DNA of 64,000 nucleotides from Candidatus Gastranaerophilales bacterium (GTDB taxonomy: Bacteria > Cyanobacteriota > Vampirovibrionia > Gastranaerophilales > Gastranaerophilaceae), in contig CALUWE010000007.1 in NCBI GenBank assembly GCA_944324425.1, positions 39,174 through 103,173 on the forward strand. Direction: 5' to 3'. Below, in pieces: positions 16,280 to 24,910 of the stretch; the first letter of the stretch is position 1; every line of letters begins with the position of its first letter. A program made the position numbers and the translations under genes. The notes below the pieces were generated by a model. The model saw only the letters and a program-made list of their open reading frames with translations. It had not been told where the DNA came from and made no database searches.

Positions 16280-16747
16280 TTAAACTAAAGGAGCTGTTTT
16301 ATAATTCATTGCAACATTTACGCATGAGCATATGAAAATTATTGTAAACACAATAAAAACAAGCCCTGCAAACCCTTTTTGAACATCGGCAAACATAATG
16401 TTTTTAGATTTTTTTAAGGCTTGAGTTTCTTTAAATTCTTTGTTATATGGTGCTTCGGGCAGCTTGGTTTCAAGATATTCCAAAACTTTTGAATATTTTA
16501 CCTTAATTAAAAGCTGATATGAATCAATATTGAGCCACCATAAAACAGAAACCGCAATGCCGAATGCGGCCGTTATTATAAGTTGAATTATGCCGGGGGA
16601 AAGGGCATAAAAAACATATGTCATTGCAAGTAAAACAAATGAAAATACAAAATAAAACCTATTGGTTGCAAAATGCCTGTTTATAAATTGTTCTTTGGCA
16701 TCCGAATAAACTTTGTATTGTCCTAGTATTATCTCTTTATCGTCCAT
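16280..16747 (-). CDS. RipA-family-like membrane protein
   Basis: 155 residues with two adjacent N-terminal transmembrane helices (about 32-50 and 53-71) and a third near the C-terminus (about 125-147). The soluble parts, ILGQYKVYSDAKEQFINRHF before and SYQLLIKVKYSKVLEYLETK between the helices, fit the layout of the RipA-family octameric membrane proteins, whose exact function is unclear. GGAGGATTTT precedes the ATG. It lies 73 bases after the diguanylate cyclase gene on the same strand. Confidence 0.6.
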   Translation of the reverse strand: MDDKEIILGQYKVYSDAKEQFINRHFATNRFYFVFSFVLLAMTYVFYALSPGIIQLIITAAFGIAVSVLWWLNIDSYQLLIKVKYSKVLEYLETKLPEAPYNKEFKETQALKKSKNIMFADVQKGFAGLVFIVFTIIFICSCVNVAMNYKTAPLV

Positions 16748-16820
16748 AAAATCCTCCGACTTTTTAGTAAACCATGGTTATGAAGGGCTTTTTTGCAAGC
16801 ATTTTGCAAAAGCTCTTACC

Positions 16821-18422
16821 TTACACTTCAAATTTATCAACCATTGTGAAGTTTTCATTTTCACCGTAAATTGAAACAACATTTTTACCGTTTCTTTTTG
16901 AAAAATATAAAGCTTTATCTGCCGCATCTATCATATCTTGAGCGGTAATTGCATCGTTCGGGAATTGACTTATACCCATTGAAACAGTTGTTGTAACAAC
17001 CTTATCATCATTTGTATTAACTCTTAAATTTGCAATGTTTTTTCTTAATCTTTCAGCTATTATGCTTGCACCTTGTTTTGTTGTTTCGGGAAGCAAAATT
17101 ACAAACTCTTCGCCGCCGTATCTTGCGGCAACATCTATCTTTCTCACCGTTGTTAAAATTTGGTTGGAAACTTCTCTTAAAATTTGGTCTCCGACCAAGT
17201 GCCCGCAAGAGTCGTTAATTAATTTAAAATCGTCAATATCGAGCATAATAACGGACATATTATGCTTATATCTTGTGCAACGTCTTACTTCGTTTTCCAA
17301 TAAGGTCATAAAATGCCTGTTTATATAAAGCTTTGTAAGACCGTCTTTTGTTGCAAGCTCATATAATTTTGCGTTGTCTATTGCAATGGCCGCTTGGTTT
17401 GCAAGGCTTGTCATAAATTCCAAATCTTTTTGGTTGAATAATAAATCGTGTTTTTTGTTCGAAATGTTAATAACACCGATTGCTTCGCCTTTTGTAATCA
17501 AAGGAACGCAAAGAAGCGATTGAACATTGGCAGGAGAGCCTTTCGATACAAATCTTGGGTCATTTACGCCCAAATTCGTTATAATTGCTTTTCTTTCCAA
17601 AAATACGGTACCTGCAATGCCTTCGCCCACTTTAATTTTGGTACACTGAATAGTGCCGTTGTTTATGTTATCCTCAACCCTTTTATCGTTTAAGCCGTAC
17701 ACAACTTTAACCTGAAGGGTATTGGTTGAGTAATCATAAAGCATTAATGAACCTTTTTCGGCATTCAAAATGTCAATTGCTTTGGATAAGATAACCTGCA
17801 AAAGCCTTTTAAGGTCATCAATAAAGTTAACGGCCTGTGAAATGTTATAGAGAATTGAAACATTGTATAAAGATTGTTGAAGGTCTTCAATTTTTTTATT
17901 CTGCTCTTTTTGAAGCATTAATTTAATCAGCATCGGCTCAATATATTCAAAAACCCTGTTTAAAAATCTTTCACATTCTTTAATTCTGTCATCTTGACTT
18001 TCGTTTCCCATAAAACAAAAGCAAACGGGGCAGTTATCATCGCGGTTAAAAAATGCTCTCATATACTGAATGTTAAGGTCGCTTAATCCGGTTTGGTCCC
18101 AAAAGCCGCCGTACATTTTTTTGTTTTCTTCTGTTTGAATTTTTACAAGTTTGTTGTCCGTCAAAATAGAAAACAAAGCTTCGTTTTCATACTCAAAATA
18201 TTTGTCGCTAAAGGGCAATTGGTTTGTCGGAATATTTCTGAAAACATTTTTTTCCAGTGCGAAAAAGTAAATATGCTTGGTTCTCAAATAATCTGATAAA
18301 AAATTTGAAAGTTTGGACACCAAATCCTCAATGCTAATAGCGTTGCTTGCGATGGCGCTTATTTCAAACATTCGGTTTAATTCAACCAATGAATTTTCAA
18401 TTGAGGATATCTTATCAGTCAT
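16821..18422 (-). CDS. GAF-GGDEF diguanylate cyclase
   Basis: 533 residues, no membrane segment. A degenerate sensor region (about 1-170), a short coiled coil, a GAF domain (about 195-350, with IKVGEGIAGTVFLERKAIIT) and a C-terminal GGDEF domain. The active site reads GGEEF (about residues 436-440), competent in this family, with an inhibitory RKID site five residues upstream, so product inhibition by c-di-GMP is expected. It is probably a cytosolic sensor making c-di-GMP in response to a ligand of the GAF domain; in this surface-protein-rich genome it may steer adhesion. No c-di-GMP effector is visible nearby. Confidence 0.93.
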   Translation of the reverse strand: MTDKISSIENSLVELNRMFEISAIASNAISIEDLVSKLSNFLSDYLRTKHIYFFALEKNVFRNIPTNQLPFSDKYFEYENEALFSILTDNKLVKIQTEENKKMYGGFWDQTGLSDLNIQYMRAFFNRDDNCPVCFCFMGNESQDDRIKECERFLNRVFEYIEPMLIKLMLQKEQNKKIEDLQQSLYNVSILYNISQAVNFIDDLKRLLQVILSKAIDILNAEKGSLMLYDYSTNTLQVKVVYGLNDKRVEDNINNGTIQCTKIKVGEGIAGTVFLERKAIITNLGVNDPRFVSKGSPANVQSLLCVPLITKGEAIGVINISNKKHDLLFNQKDLEFMTSLANQAAIAIDNAKLYELATKDGLTKLYINRHFMTLLENEVRRCTRYKHNMSVIMLDIDDFKLINDSCGHLVGDQILREVSNQILTTVRKIDVAARYGGEEFVILLPETTKQGASIIAERLRKNIANLRVNTNDDKVVTTTVSMGISQFPNDAITAQDMIDAADKALYFSKRNGKNVVSIYGENENFTMVDKFEV

Positions 18423-18510
18423 TTGAAAAAAAATTTCCTAATTTTGCATTCTAAGTGTTATTATAAAGTAAGAATTAAATAATGACAACAAAATAAGCTA
18501 CGCAATCTAT

Positions 18511-18777
18511 ATGAAAAAAAATATTTTAAGACAGTGCAGAGGGTGCAAAAATATTAAAAACAGAGAGGAAATGATAAAAATTACCCTTTTTGACAACTCT
18601 CTTTTTATAAACCCAAATTCAAAAACCACGGGCAGAAGCGTTTATGTCTGCAAAAATGCTGCTTGTATAAACAACTTCATTAAAAACAAAGGAATAAAAA
18701 GGGGTCTAAAATTCAATAACGGCGAAATTATAAAGGAAACCGAAGAAAACCTTAAAAAAATTTTAAATTCGCCCTAA
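18511..18777 (+). CDS. YlxR family RNA-binding protein (DUF448)
   Basis: 88 residues. The family pattern is visible: RQCRGCKNIKNREEMIKI near the N-terminus, then TTGRSVYVCKNAACI and a C-terminal basic helix. YlxR is usually encoded between nusA and infB and has been linked to RNase P and translation-related gene control; here it stands before glyS instead. AATCT precedes the ATG, so the ribosome-binding site is weak. Confidence 0.8.
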   Translation: MKKNILRQCRGCKNIKNREEMIKITLFDNSLFINPNSKTTGRSVYVCKNAACINNFIKNKGIKRGLKFNNGEIIKETEENLKKILNSP

Positions 18778-18824
18778 AATAACCTTTTTTTGTTACAATA
18801 AATTTGTAATAGAATGGAAATAAT

Positions 18825-20894
18825 ATGGAAAACAATTTTTTACTGGAAATTTTAGTTCAAGAGCTGCCTTATCAGTTCATACCGAATGCAGAAAATCAGC
18901 TTGTTGATATTTTTACAAAACTTTTAAATGAAAATAAGTTAAATTTTAACAATATAAAAACTTATGCCACGCCAAGAAGGCTTGCGCTTTTAATTGAAGG
19001 GCTTCAATTAAACCAAGAAGATATTGTAAAAGATGTTAAAGGCCCTATTTTAAATATTGCACTTGATGAAAGCGGCAATTTTTCACCTGCTGCCTTAGGG
19101 TTTGCCAAGAAAAACGGCGTGGCTTCAGACGCACTGTATAAAAAAGATAATTACATTTGGGCTAAAGTTGAACAAAAAGGAAAAACAGCAAAAGAAATTT
19201 TGGAAGAAAATATTGCGCCGTCTATTATGAAGCTTCAAGGTGCACATTTTATGAGATGGGGTTATTTTGAAGCCAAATTTTCAAGACCGATTGAAAACAT
19301 TGTTGCAATTTTGAATAACGAAGTTTTAAATGTTGAAATTTTTGATAAAAAAGCAACAAATAAAACAAAAGGCCATAGGTTCTCTAAAGTTCAAGAAGTT
19401 GAGATAACAAGCCCTAAAAGTTACGTTGAAATTTTAAAAACGGCAAACGTATATGCAGACCCGATTGAAAGAAAACAGCTTATTGTTGATTTGGCAACAA
19501 AAAAAGCCGAAGAAGTTAATTGCACAATTGATTTTTCAAAATTGGATGATTTGTTGGATGAAGTTACTTATATAACAGAATACCCGATTCCTGTTGTTTG
19601 TACATTTAAAGAAGAATATCTTCAAATTCCGGATATTGTAACCGTTACCGTTATGTCAAAACATCAAAGATATTTTCCTTTGTACGAAAAAACGGGAAAA
19701 CTTTCAAACAAATTTATTACAATGGCAAATTTTGTGGGGGTTGATGAAGAATCCTTTGATAACATTAAAAAAGGCAATCAAAGGGTAATTTCCGCCCGTC
19801 TTGAAGATGGTAAATTCTTCTATGATGAAGATATAAAAACCCCTTTAATTGAAAAGCTGCCGGCTCTTAAAGGGATGACCTTCCAAAGAGGGCTTGGAAC
19901 ATTATTTGACAAAACCGAAAGAATTGAAAAACTTTCTTCTTTTATAGCGGATGAACTTAATATAGCTGATAAAACAGATATTTTAAGAGCGGCAAAACTT
20001 TCAAAAGCAGACCTTTCAACCAAACTTGTTTTTGAATTTACCGAGCTACAAGGTTTTATCGGTGAAAATTATGCTCTTAAATCAAATGAAAAAGAAAATG
20101 TTGCACTTGCAATTAAGGAACACTATTTCCCCCTGAGTTCAAATTCAGAACTTCCCTCAAAAATTGAAGGTCAAATTGTTTCAATAGCAGATAAAATTGA
20201 TACAGTTGTTGCCGTGTTTTTATCAACACAGGGCGACAAGAAGAAAAAACGCCCGACAGGCTCAAATGACCCGCTTGCAGTAAGGCGCGCAATTATCGGC
20301 GTTTTAAAAACAGTTATCAATTTTAATTTAAAACTCGATTTAGAAAAAGTTATCCAATATTCAACAGATTTAATTTCAAAAGAATTCGACATAAAAGTTG
20401 ACGATGTTACATTTGATGAAATTCTAACTTTTATGTACGGCAGGCTTGATGTTTTATATGAAAAGGCATTCAGCTATGATGCTCTCGCATCTTGCGAAAA
20501 AATGCAGCCGTTTAAAGATTTGAATGAGTGGTTAAAAAGGGTTGAAGCGGTTAATAATTTTGTTAACTCAAAAGACTCGGTTAAAATTTTTGAAACAATA
20601 AACAGAGTTTTAAAAATTACTTCAGGCAACAAAATTGAAGGCAAGGTTGATGAGAGCCTGTTTGTTTTGCCTGAGGAGAAAGCTTTGTATAACGTAATTT
20701 CAACTTCGCCCGAAATAACTTATCAAAGTATAGGTGAAATTGAAAGGTTTATTGAACCTTTGAATAAATTCTTTGACAAAGTTCTTGTAATGGACAAAGA
20801 TGAAAAAATTAAAAACAACAGATTGAATTTATTAAATATTTTGGCTGAAAAATTCAATTCCGTTTGTGATTTTTCAAAAATTTCAACAAAATAA
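18825..20894 (+). CDS. glyS: Glycine--tRNA ligase beta subunit
   Basis: 689 residues, the normal length of the bacterial alpha2-beta2 glycyl-tRNA synthetase beta chain, which carries the tRNA-recognition and HD-like domains. Motifs include LLEILVQELPYQFIPNA at the N-terminus, KTYATPRRLALLIEGL, HFMRWGYFEAKFSRPIENIV, KHQRYFPLYEKTGKL, and SNDPLAVRRAIIGV in the HD-like region. A TACAATAAA block upstream resembles the pheT promoter. The alpha subunit gene is not nearby. It starts a probable operon with the glycosyltransferase 11 bases downstream. Confidence 0.95.
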   Translation: MENNFLLEILVQELPYQFIPNAENQLVDIFTKLLNENKLNFNNIKTYATPRRLALLIEGLQLNQEDIVKDVKGPILNIALDESGNFSPAALGFAKKNGVASDALYKKDNYIWAKVEQKGKTAKEILEENIAPSIMKLQGAHFMRWGYFEAKFSRPIENIVAILNNEVLNVEIFDKKATNKTKGHRFSKVQEVEITSPKSYVEILKTANVYADPIERKQLIVDLATKKAEEVNCTIDFSKLDDLLDEVTYITEYPIPVVCTFKEEYLQIPDIVTVTVMSKHQRYFPLYEKTGKLSNKFITMANFVGVDEESFDNIKKGNQRVISARLEDGKFFYDEDIKTPLIEKLPALKGMTFQRGLGTLFDKTERIEKLSSFIADELNIADKTDILRAAKLSKADLSTKLVFEFTELQGFIGENYALKSNEKENVALAIKEHYFPLSSNSELPSKIEGQIVSIADKIDTVVAVFLSTQGDKKKKRPTGSNDPLAVRRAIIGVLKTVINFNLKLDLEKVIQYSTDLISKEFDIKVDDVTFDEILTFMYGRLDVLYEKAFSYDALASCEKMQPFKDLNEWLKRVEAVNNFVNSKDSVKIFETINRVLKITSGNKIEGKVDESLFVLPEEKALYNVISTSPEITYQSIGEIERFIEPLNKFFDKVLVMDKDEKIKNNRLNLLNILAEKFNSVCDFSKISTK

Positions 20895-20905
20895 GGGGCC
20901 GATTA

Positions 20906-22027
20906 ATGAACATTCTTTTTGTTACCGATTTGTGTCCGATAACTGAAAAAGAATGCGGGCTTCCCTTAACTTTGCTGAATTTTATTCTTGATTTTAAAGC
21001 CTTGGGGCACAATGTTACCCTATTAAGGCCAAATGTTATTCCCAATATTCTAATCAGAAAAAGAAAAATTTTACCCGATGGCGAATATGAATTTCAAGGA
21101 GTAAAATGTATTAACAAAAATTTTTTTACTCCGTTTTTTAGCCAAAATCAATTTAAATTTTTAAAAAACAAGGATTTTGATGTAATTTTATCTCATATGC
21201 CATCAGGAATTTTAGCTGCAAGAAAAATTTCAAAACTTTTAAAAATTCCGTATTTTGCATCGGTTCATTCAAGTGACATTGAAGTTTTAAAAAACCCTGT
21301 TTATTCTTTTTTATGGTATAGCATAAAAAAGGCATACAATGAGGCAAAATTGGTTTTGCCAAGGTCATATTGGCTAAAAGATGAAATAGAAAAAATAATC
21401 CCTGAAATAAAAAATAAAACCTATATAATTCCATCCGGCATTGAAGAACAATTTTATATAGAAAGAGAAAAAATTTTTGAAAAATCTCAAGGAATTTTAT
21501 TTCCGCCCCTAAAAATTTTTGCCGCAGGCAGTTTTATTAAAAGAAAAAATTTTAAAAATTTAATACAGGCAATTTCAAATTTTGACGATGTTGAATTAAT
21601 TATTGCAGGCGACGGCAAAGAAAAAAATCATCTTTTAAACCTGACAAAAAAATTTAAGCTTCAAAAAAGGATATTTTTTACGGGGAAAAGAAAAAGAAAA
21701 GATATTTTGGAACTTATGGAAAAAAACCCTGTTTTTATTTTGCCTTCAATAAAAGAAACATTCGGTATGGTTTATCTTGAGGCTATGGCAAAAGGATGTA
21801 TTGTTGTTTGTTCGAAAAATTCAGGCATGGCCGGGTTTATTGAAGATTCCGTTAACGGCTTTTTGATTGAACCTTCTGTTAGTGGCATAACAGCGGTTAT
21901 AGAAAAAATAAAAAACTTTAAAAACCCTGAATGCCTTATGAACAAAGCGCTTGATACCGCATTTTCCATGGAAAGAATAAAAATGTCAGAAAATTATATT
22001 AACATAATTCAAAATATTCTTGTTTAA
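20906..22027 (+). CDS. Glycosyltransferase, GT4-type
   Basis: 373 residues with a GT-B fold. The N-terminal domain starts ILFVTDLCPITEKECGLPLT; the C-terminal nucleotide-sugar domain has IIAGDGKEKNHLL, the FFTGKRKRKDILELMEK segment and the family E-x7-E motif in PSIKETFGMVYLEAMAKG. It transfers a sugar from an NDP donor, probably in surface polysaccharide or glycolipid synthesis; the acceptor cannot be read. It follows glyS by 11 bases. Confidence 0.88.
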   Translation: MNILFVTDLCPITEKECGLPLTLLNFILDFKALGHNVTLLRPNVIPNILIRKRKILPDGEYEFQGVKCINKNFFTPFFSQNQFKFLKNKDFDVILSHMPSGILAARKISKLLKIPYFASVHSSDIEVLKNPVYSFLWYSIKKAYNEAKLVLPRSYWLKDEIEKIIPEIKNKTYIIPSGIEEQFYIEREKIFEKSQGILFPPLKIFAAGSFIKRKNFKNLIQAISNFDDVELIIAGDGKEKNHLLNLTKKFKLQKRIFFTGKRKRKDILELMEKNPVFILPSIKETFGMVYLEAMAKGCIVVCSKNSGMAGFIEDSVNGFLIEPSVSGITAVIEKIKNFKNPECLMNKALDTAFSMERIKMSENYINIIQNILV

Positions 22028-22068
22028 GATATAATCAAATAAAAACGAAAATTATAAGGAATAAAAAA

Positions 22069-22722
22069 ATGCAAGCAAGACGTGCTTCAAGAGAATTGGC
22101 TTTAATATTGTTTTCTCAACTGGGAAAAGACTTACATAAATACAATAACGGCGATTTTAAAGATATTGTGTTAAATTCGGTAAGAACTTTGATTGGCAAC
22201 TCTCAGGATGAATTGCAAGTTGTAACAAGCGAGTTGACAGAAATTAAAGCTTATATAGAAGAATATGAAAATAATCATAAAGATAATCTTGAAAGGCCAT
22301 TAGATGCGGTTAATATACCGGTTAAACTGCCTATGACGGATGATATGATGAATAAAATCGATACACTTTTGTCATCTGCCGAAAAAACAATATCAGCACT
22401 TGAAGTTGCAGAATTAAGTATCCTATCCGACAGAAATGAAGTAAAAAGATACGTTGAGCAAATTTTTAAAGTTTATAAAGAAAAGAATGAAGAAATTGAT
22501 GAAATTATTAAAAATAATGCAATAGGTTGGGATATAAACAGATTATTTAAAATTGATAAAGATATTCTGAGAATTGCAATAGCAGAACTTGTTTACATTA
22601 AAGACGCACCCGTCAAAGTCGTTATAGATGAAGCATTGGAGCTTGCTAAAAAATATTCCACCGATGATTCGCCTTCATTTATAAACGGAATTTTGGCAAA
22701 AGTAGTTGAATCTTATGTTTAA
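22069..22722 (+). CDS. nusB: Transcription antitermination factor NusB, long cyanobacterial type
   Basis: 217 residues, versus about 140 for most NusB proteins. The start MQARRASRELALILFSQLGK and the approximately 75-residue insertion after the first helix resemble cyanobacterial NusB as I know it. The C-terminal core is conserved: IGWDINRLFKIDKDILRIAI and VKVVIDEALELAKKYSTDDS. NusB binds boxA RNA with S10 in rRNA antitermination. ATTATAAGGAAT precedes the ATG. ftsY begins inside its end, an arrangement I recall from cyanobacteria. Confidence 0.92.
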   Translation: MQARRASRELALILFSQLGKDLHKYNNGDFKDIVLNSVRTLIGNSQDELQVVTSELTEIKAYIEEYENNHKDNLERPLDAVNIPVKLPMTDDMMNKIDTLLSSAEKTISALEVAELSILSDRNEVKRYVEQIFKVYKEKNEEIDEIIKNNAIGWDINRLFKIDKDILRIAIAELVYIKDAPVKVVIDEALELAKKYSTDDSPSFINGILAKVVESYV

Positions 22723-23665
22723 TTTTTTCAAGAAAAATGAGCCTGTGCAAAACAAAGAAGCGGAAAATAAAACCGCTTTTCAAACATTTAAAGACGCAGT
22801 TTCAAAAACATCTGACGCCCTTGTTTCGAACATTTTAAACATAGTTTCAAACAATGAAAAACTTGACGAATTTGCGCTTGATGATATTGAAACTCAGCTT
22901 ATAAAAGCAGATTTGGGCGTCGATTTAGCAGTTTCGATTGTCGAAAAAATCAAAGAAAATGATATTAAATCAAACAATATAAAAGAATTCTTAAAATCTG
23001 AATTTGAAAATATTCTGAATTCGGCAGGTTCAAACGTTCTTAATTTTTTGCCCGATAAATTAAACATTTATTTTGTGGCAGGTGTGAACGGGGCAGGTAA
23101 AACAACCTTGATCGGAAAACTTGCCCGCAAATTTAAAATTGAAGGAAACAAAGTTTTATTGGCTGCAGGCGATACATTCAGAGCGGCTGCGGAAGAACAG
23201 CTTGACATTTGGTCAAAAAGAGCGGATGTCGACATTGTGAGAGAAGATAAAGCGGATTCTGCATCCGTTGTTTACAGAGCAATAGAAAAAGCTCAAAATG
23301 AAGGCTACAACGTTCTTATAATAGATACTGCGGGCAGACTGCAAAATAAATTCAATTTAATTGAAGAACTCAAAAAAATCAAAAACGTAATTGTTAAAAA
23401 GGCGCCGGATGCCGTTTTAGAAAGCATTTTGGTATTGGATGCCAATTTGGGGCAAAACGGTTTAAGCCAAGCAAAAGTTTTTAAAGAAGCAATAGAATTA
23501 ACTGCATGTGCGCTTACAAAGCTTGACGGTTCATCTAAAGGCGGAGTCATTTTTTCCATAGCAAAGGAATATAGTATTCCTGTTAAATTGGTTGGCATAG
23601 GTGAAAAAATAGAAGATCTTAAAGATTTTAATAAAGACGAATTTATAAAAGCAATTTTTAATTAA
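22715..23665 (+). CDS. ftsY: Signal recognition particle receptor FtsY
   Basis: 316 residues from the ATG at 22715, overlapping the nusB stop by 8 bases; a TTG three codons earlier is less likely. An N-terminal charged approximately 60-residue A-like region precedes the NG domain with P-loop GVNGAGKTTLIGKLARKF, DTFRAAAEEQLDIW, DTAGRLQNKFNLIEELKK and TKLDGSSKGG. It docks SRP-ribosome complexes at the membrane for cotranslational insertion. Confidence 0.95.
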   Translation: MFNFFKKNEPVQNKEAENKTAFQTFKDAVSKTSDALVSNILNIVSNNEKLDEFALDDIETQLIKADLGVDLAVSIVEKIKENDIKSNNIKEFLKSEFENILNSAGSNVLNFLPDKLNIYFVAGVNGAGKTTLIGKLARKFKIEGNKVLLAAGDTFRAAAEEQLDIWSKRADVDIVREDKADSASVVYRAIEKAQNEGYNVLIIDTAGRLQNKFNLIEELKKIKNVIVKKAPDAVLESILVLDANLGQNGLSQAKVFKEAIELTACALTKLDGSSKGGVIFSIAKEYSIPVKLVGIGEKIEDLKDFNKDEFIKAIFN

Positions 23666-23667
23666 AA

Positions 23668-24696
23668 CTATATATTTCCGTCATATCTTGGATCGTTCGG
23701 GTCAAGATAACAGCCTCCTGGGAATGAATACATATCATCCCAAGGAGCTACCGGTCTTTCCCTGTAATCGCGAATTTCGGGTTCTTCTTCTTTTATTTTT
23801 GGTCTTCTGTCTATATGATAATTTCTGTTTCTTTGTCTTCCCCAAAGGTTTTGATACTTAACGCCTTGGCCTTTATCTTTGCTTTTGCCGATACTAAAAT
23901 GTTCTTTTATATATGGTGTGCCGTATTCGTTAATTTCATTTTTTTCTCTCGACATACTGCATCTTGGTGCGCCCGATATATCTGCCATTTTTGGAATTTG
24001 GCCTTCTCTCATAAGCTTAATTACATCATCCGTGCATTCAACACCTTCTTTTCTGTCCTCTCTGATTAAAGGCAAGTTGTCTGCAAAGTACAGATACTTT
24101 ATGCCGTCTTCAATGGGGCTTTCCGTTTTGGGGTTGGCTGCTTTTCCGAATTCTTCAAGCTTGCTTCTTACTTTGAAATAAAGCTTTGCCATATTTCCTG
24201 TTCCTTTTTCTTTATCAAGCTTGCTGCATGTTTTTGGAAATGCTCTTGCAATGGAATCGTGGAATTCCGGAAACGTGGTGTTTGTTTGCGGGTAGCAGGC
24301 AAGCATTGAAATGCAAACGGGAACCATTGCGTTAACGGCTTTTTCCGTTGCTCTTCCGGTATCGTACGAAAATGCTTCTATGTCTCTGGGATTATTTTTT
24401 GTTAAACATTCTGCAATTGGTTCTAATAATTCATACGTTAAAGAATCGTTGTCGTCCAAATCATCCTGCGTTAAGTCGTATGGGCCGTATAAGCGAGCAG
24501 GTTCAGGCACTAAAGTAGGTTTTTTTGGTGCCTTATTGAAAAGAAAACCTTTAAAACAAATGTTGTCAGGGTTGTTGTTCAAATTTATTTCTTTGTCTGT
24601 TGTACAGTCCGAAACAGAAACTGTTTTGTTTAAATAATGTGCTTTTTGAATGTTCGGAGTGCAAAAAAGCCCCACTTTTTCAACGGATAATCCCAT
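23668..24696 (-). CDS. Hypothetical protein with NxxCFKG N-terminal signature
   Basis: 342 residues, no recognised domain. Near residue 45 is NICFKGFLF, resembling the short N-terminal Asn/Phe/Gly signature of three other proteins here (26634, 28305 and 61877). The middle (about 80-230) is helical with scattered Cys; the C-terminus (about 255-342) is Arg/Pro/Tyr/Asp rich and probably disordered (QNLWGRQRNRNYHID). No signal peptide or membrane helix. It converges on ftsY with 2 bases between stops and is divergent from the portal gene. Confidence 0.72.
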   Translation of the reverse strand: MGLSVEKVGLFCTPNIQKAHYLNKTVSVSDCTTDKEINLNNNPDNICFKGFLFNKAPKKPTLVPEPARLYGPYDLTQDDLDDNDSLTYELLEPIAECLTKNNPRDIEAFSYDTGRATEKAVNAMVPVCISMLACYPQTNTTFPEFHDSIARAFPKTCSKLDKEKGTGNMAKLYFKVRSKLEEFGKAANPKTESPIEDGIKYLYFADNLPLIREDRKEGVECTDDVIKLMREGQIPKMADISGAPRCSMSREKNEINEYGTPYIKEHFSIGKSKDKGQGVKYQNLWGRQRNRNYHIDRRPKIKEEEPEIRDYRERPVAPWDDMYSFPGGCYLDPNDPRYDGNI

Positions 24697-24796
24697 AAAT
24701 ATTTACACCTTCTTTAGTATGTGGCAACAACTTACATTTAAGTAAATTAATTCTATCAAATCAATATTTTCTTTGCAAGAAAGTGATACTAAAAAC

Positions 24797-24806
24797 GGTT
24801 AATATT
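24797..24806 (+). promoter_or_regulatory. GGTTAATATT box upstream of the portal gene
   Basis: This 10-mer is identical, and in the same orientation relative to the gene, to one inside the palindrome region of the phage operon (15969-15978). It lies 105 bases before the portal ATG; weaker -35/-10 pairs (TTTACA at 24835, TAAAAT at 24860) follow it. It could be a shared regulator site, or coincidence in AT-rich DNA. Confidence 0.35.
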
Positions 24807-24910
24807 TATTAATAATTTTTTCCCCAAAAGCATTTTTACAAAAGAATTTTAGCCCAATTTAAAATGCCGGATTTCAGAACCCTTACAATTGTTATTAAGG
24901 AGGGTTTTTT

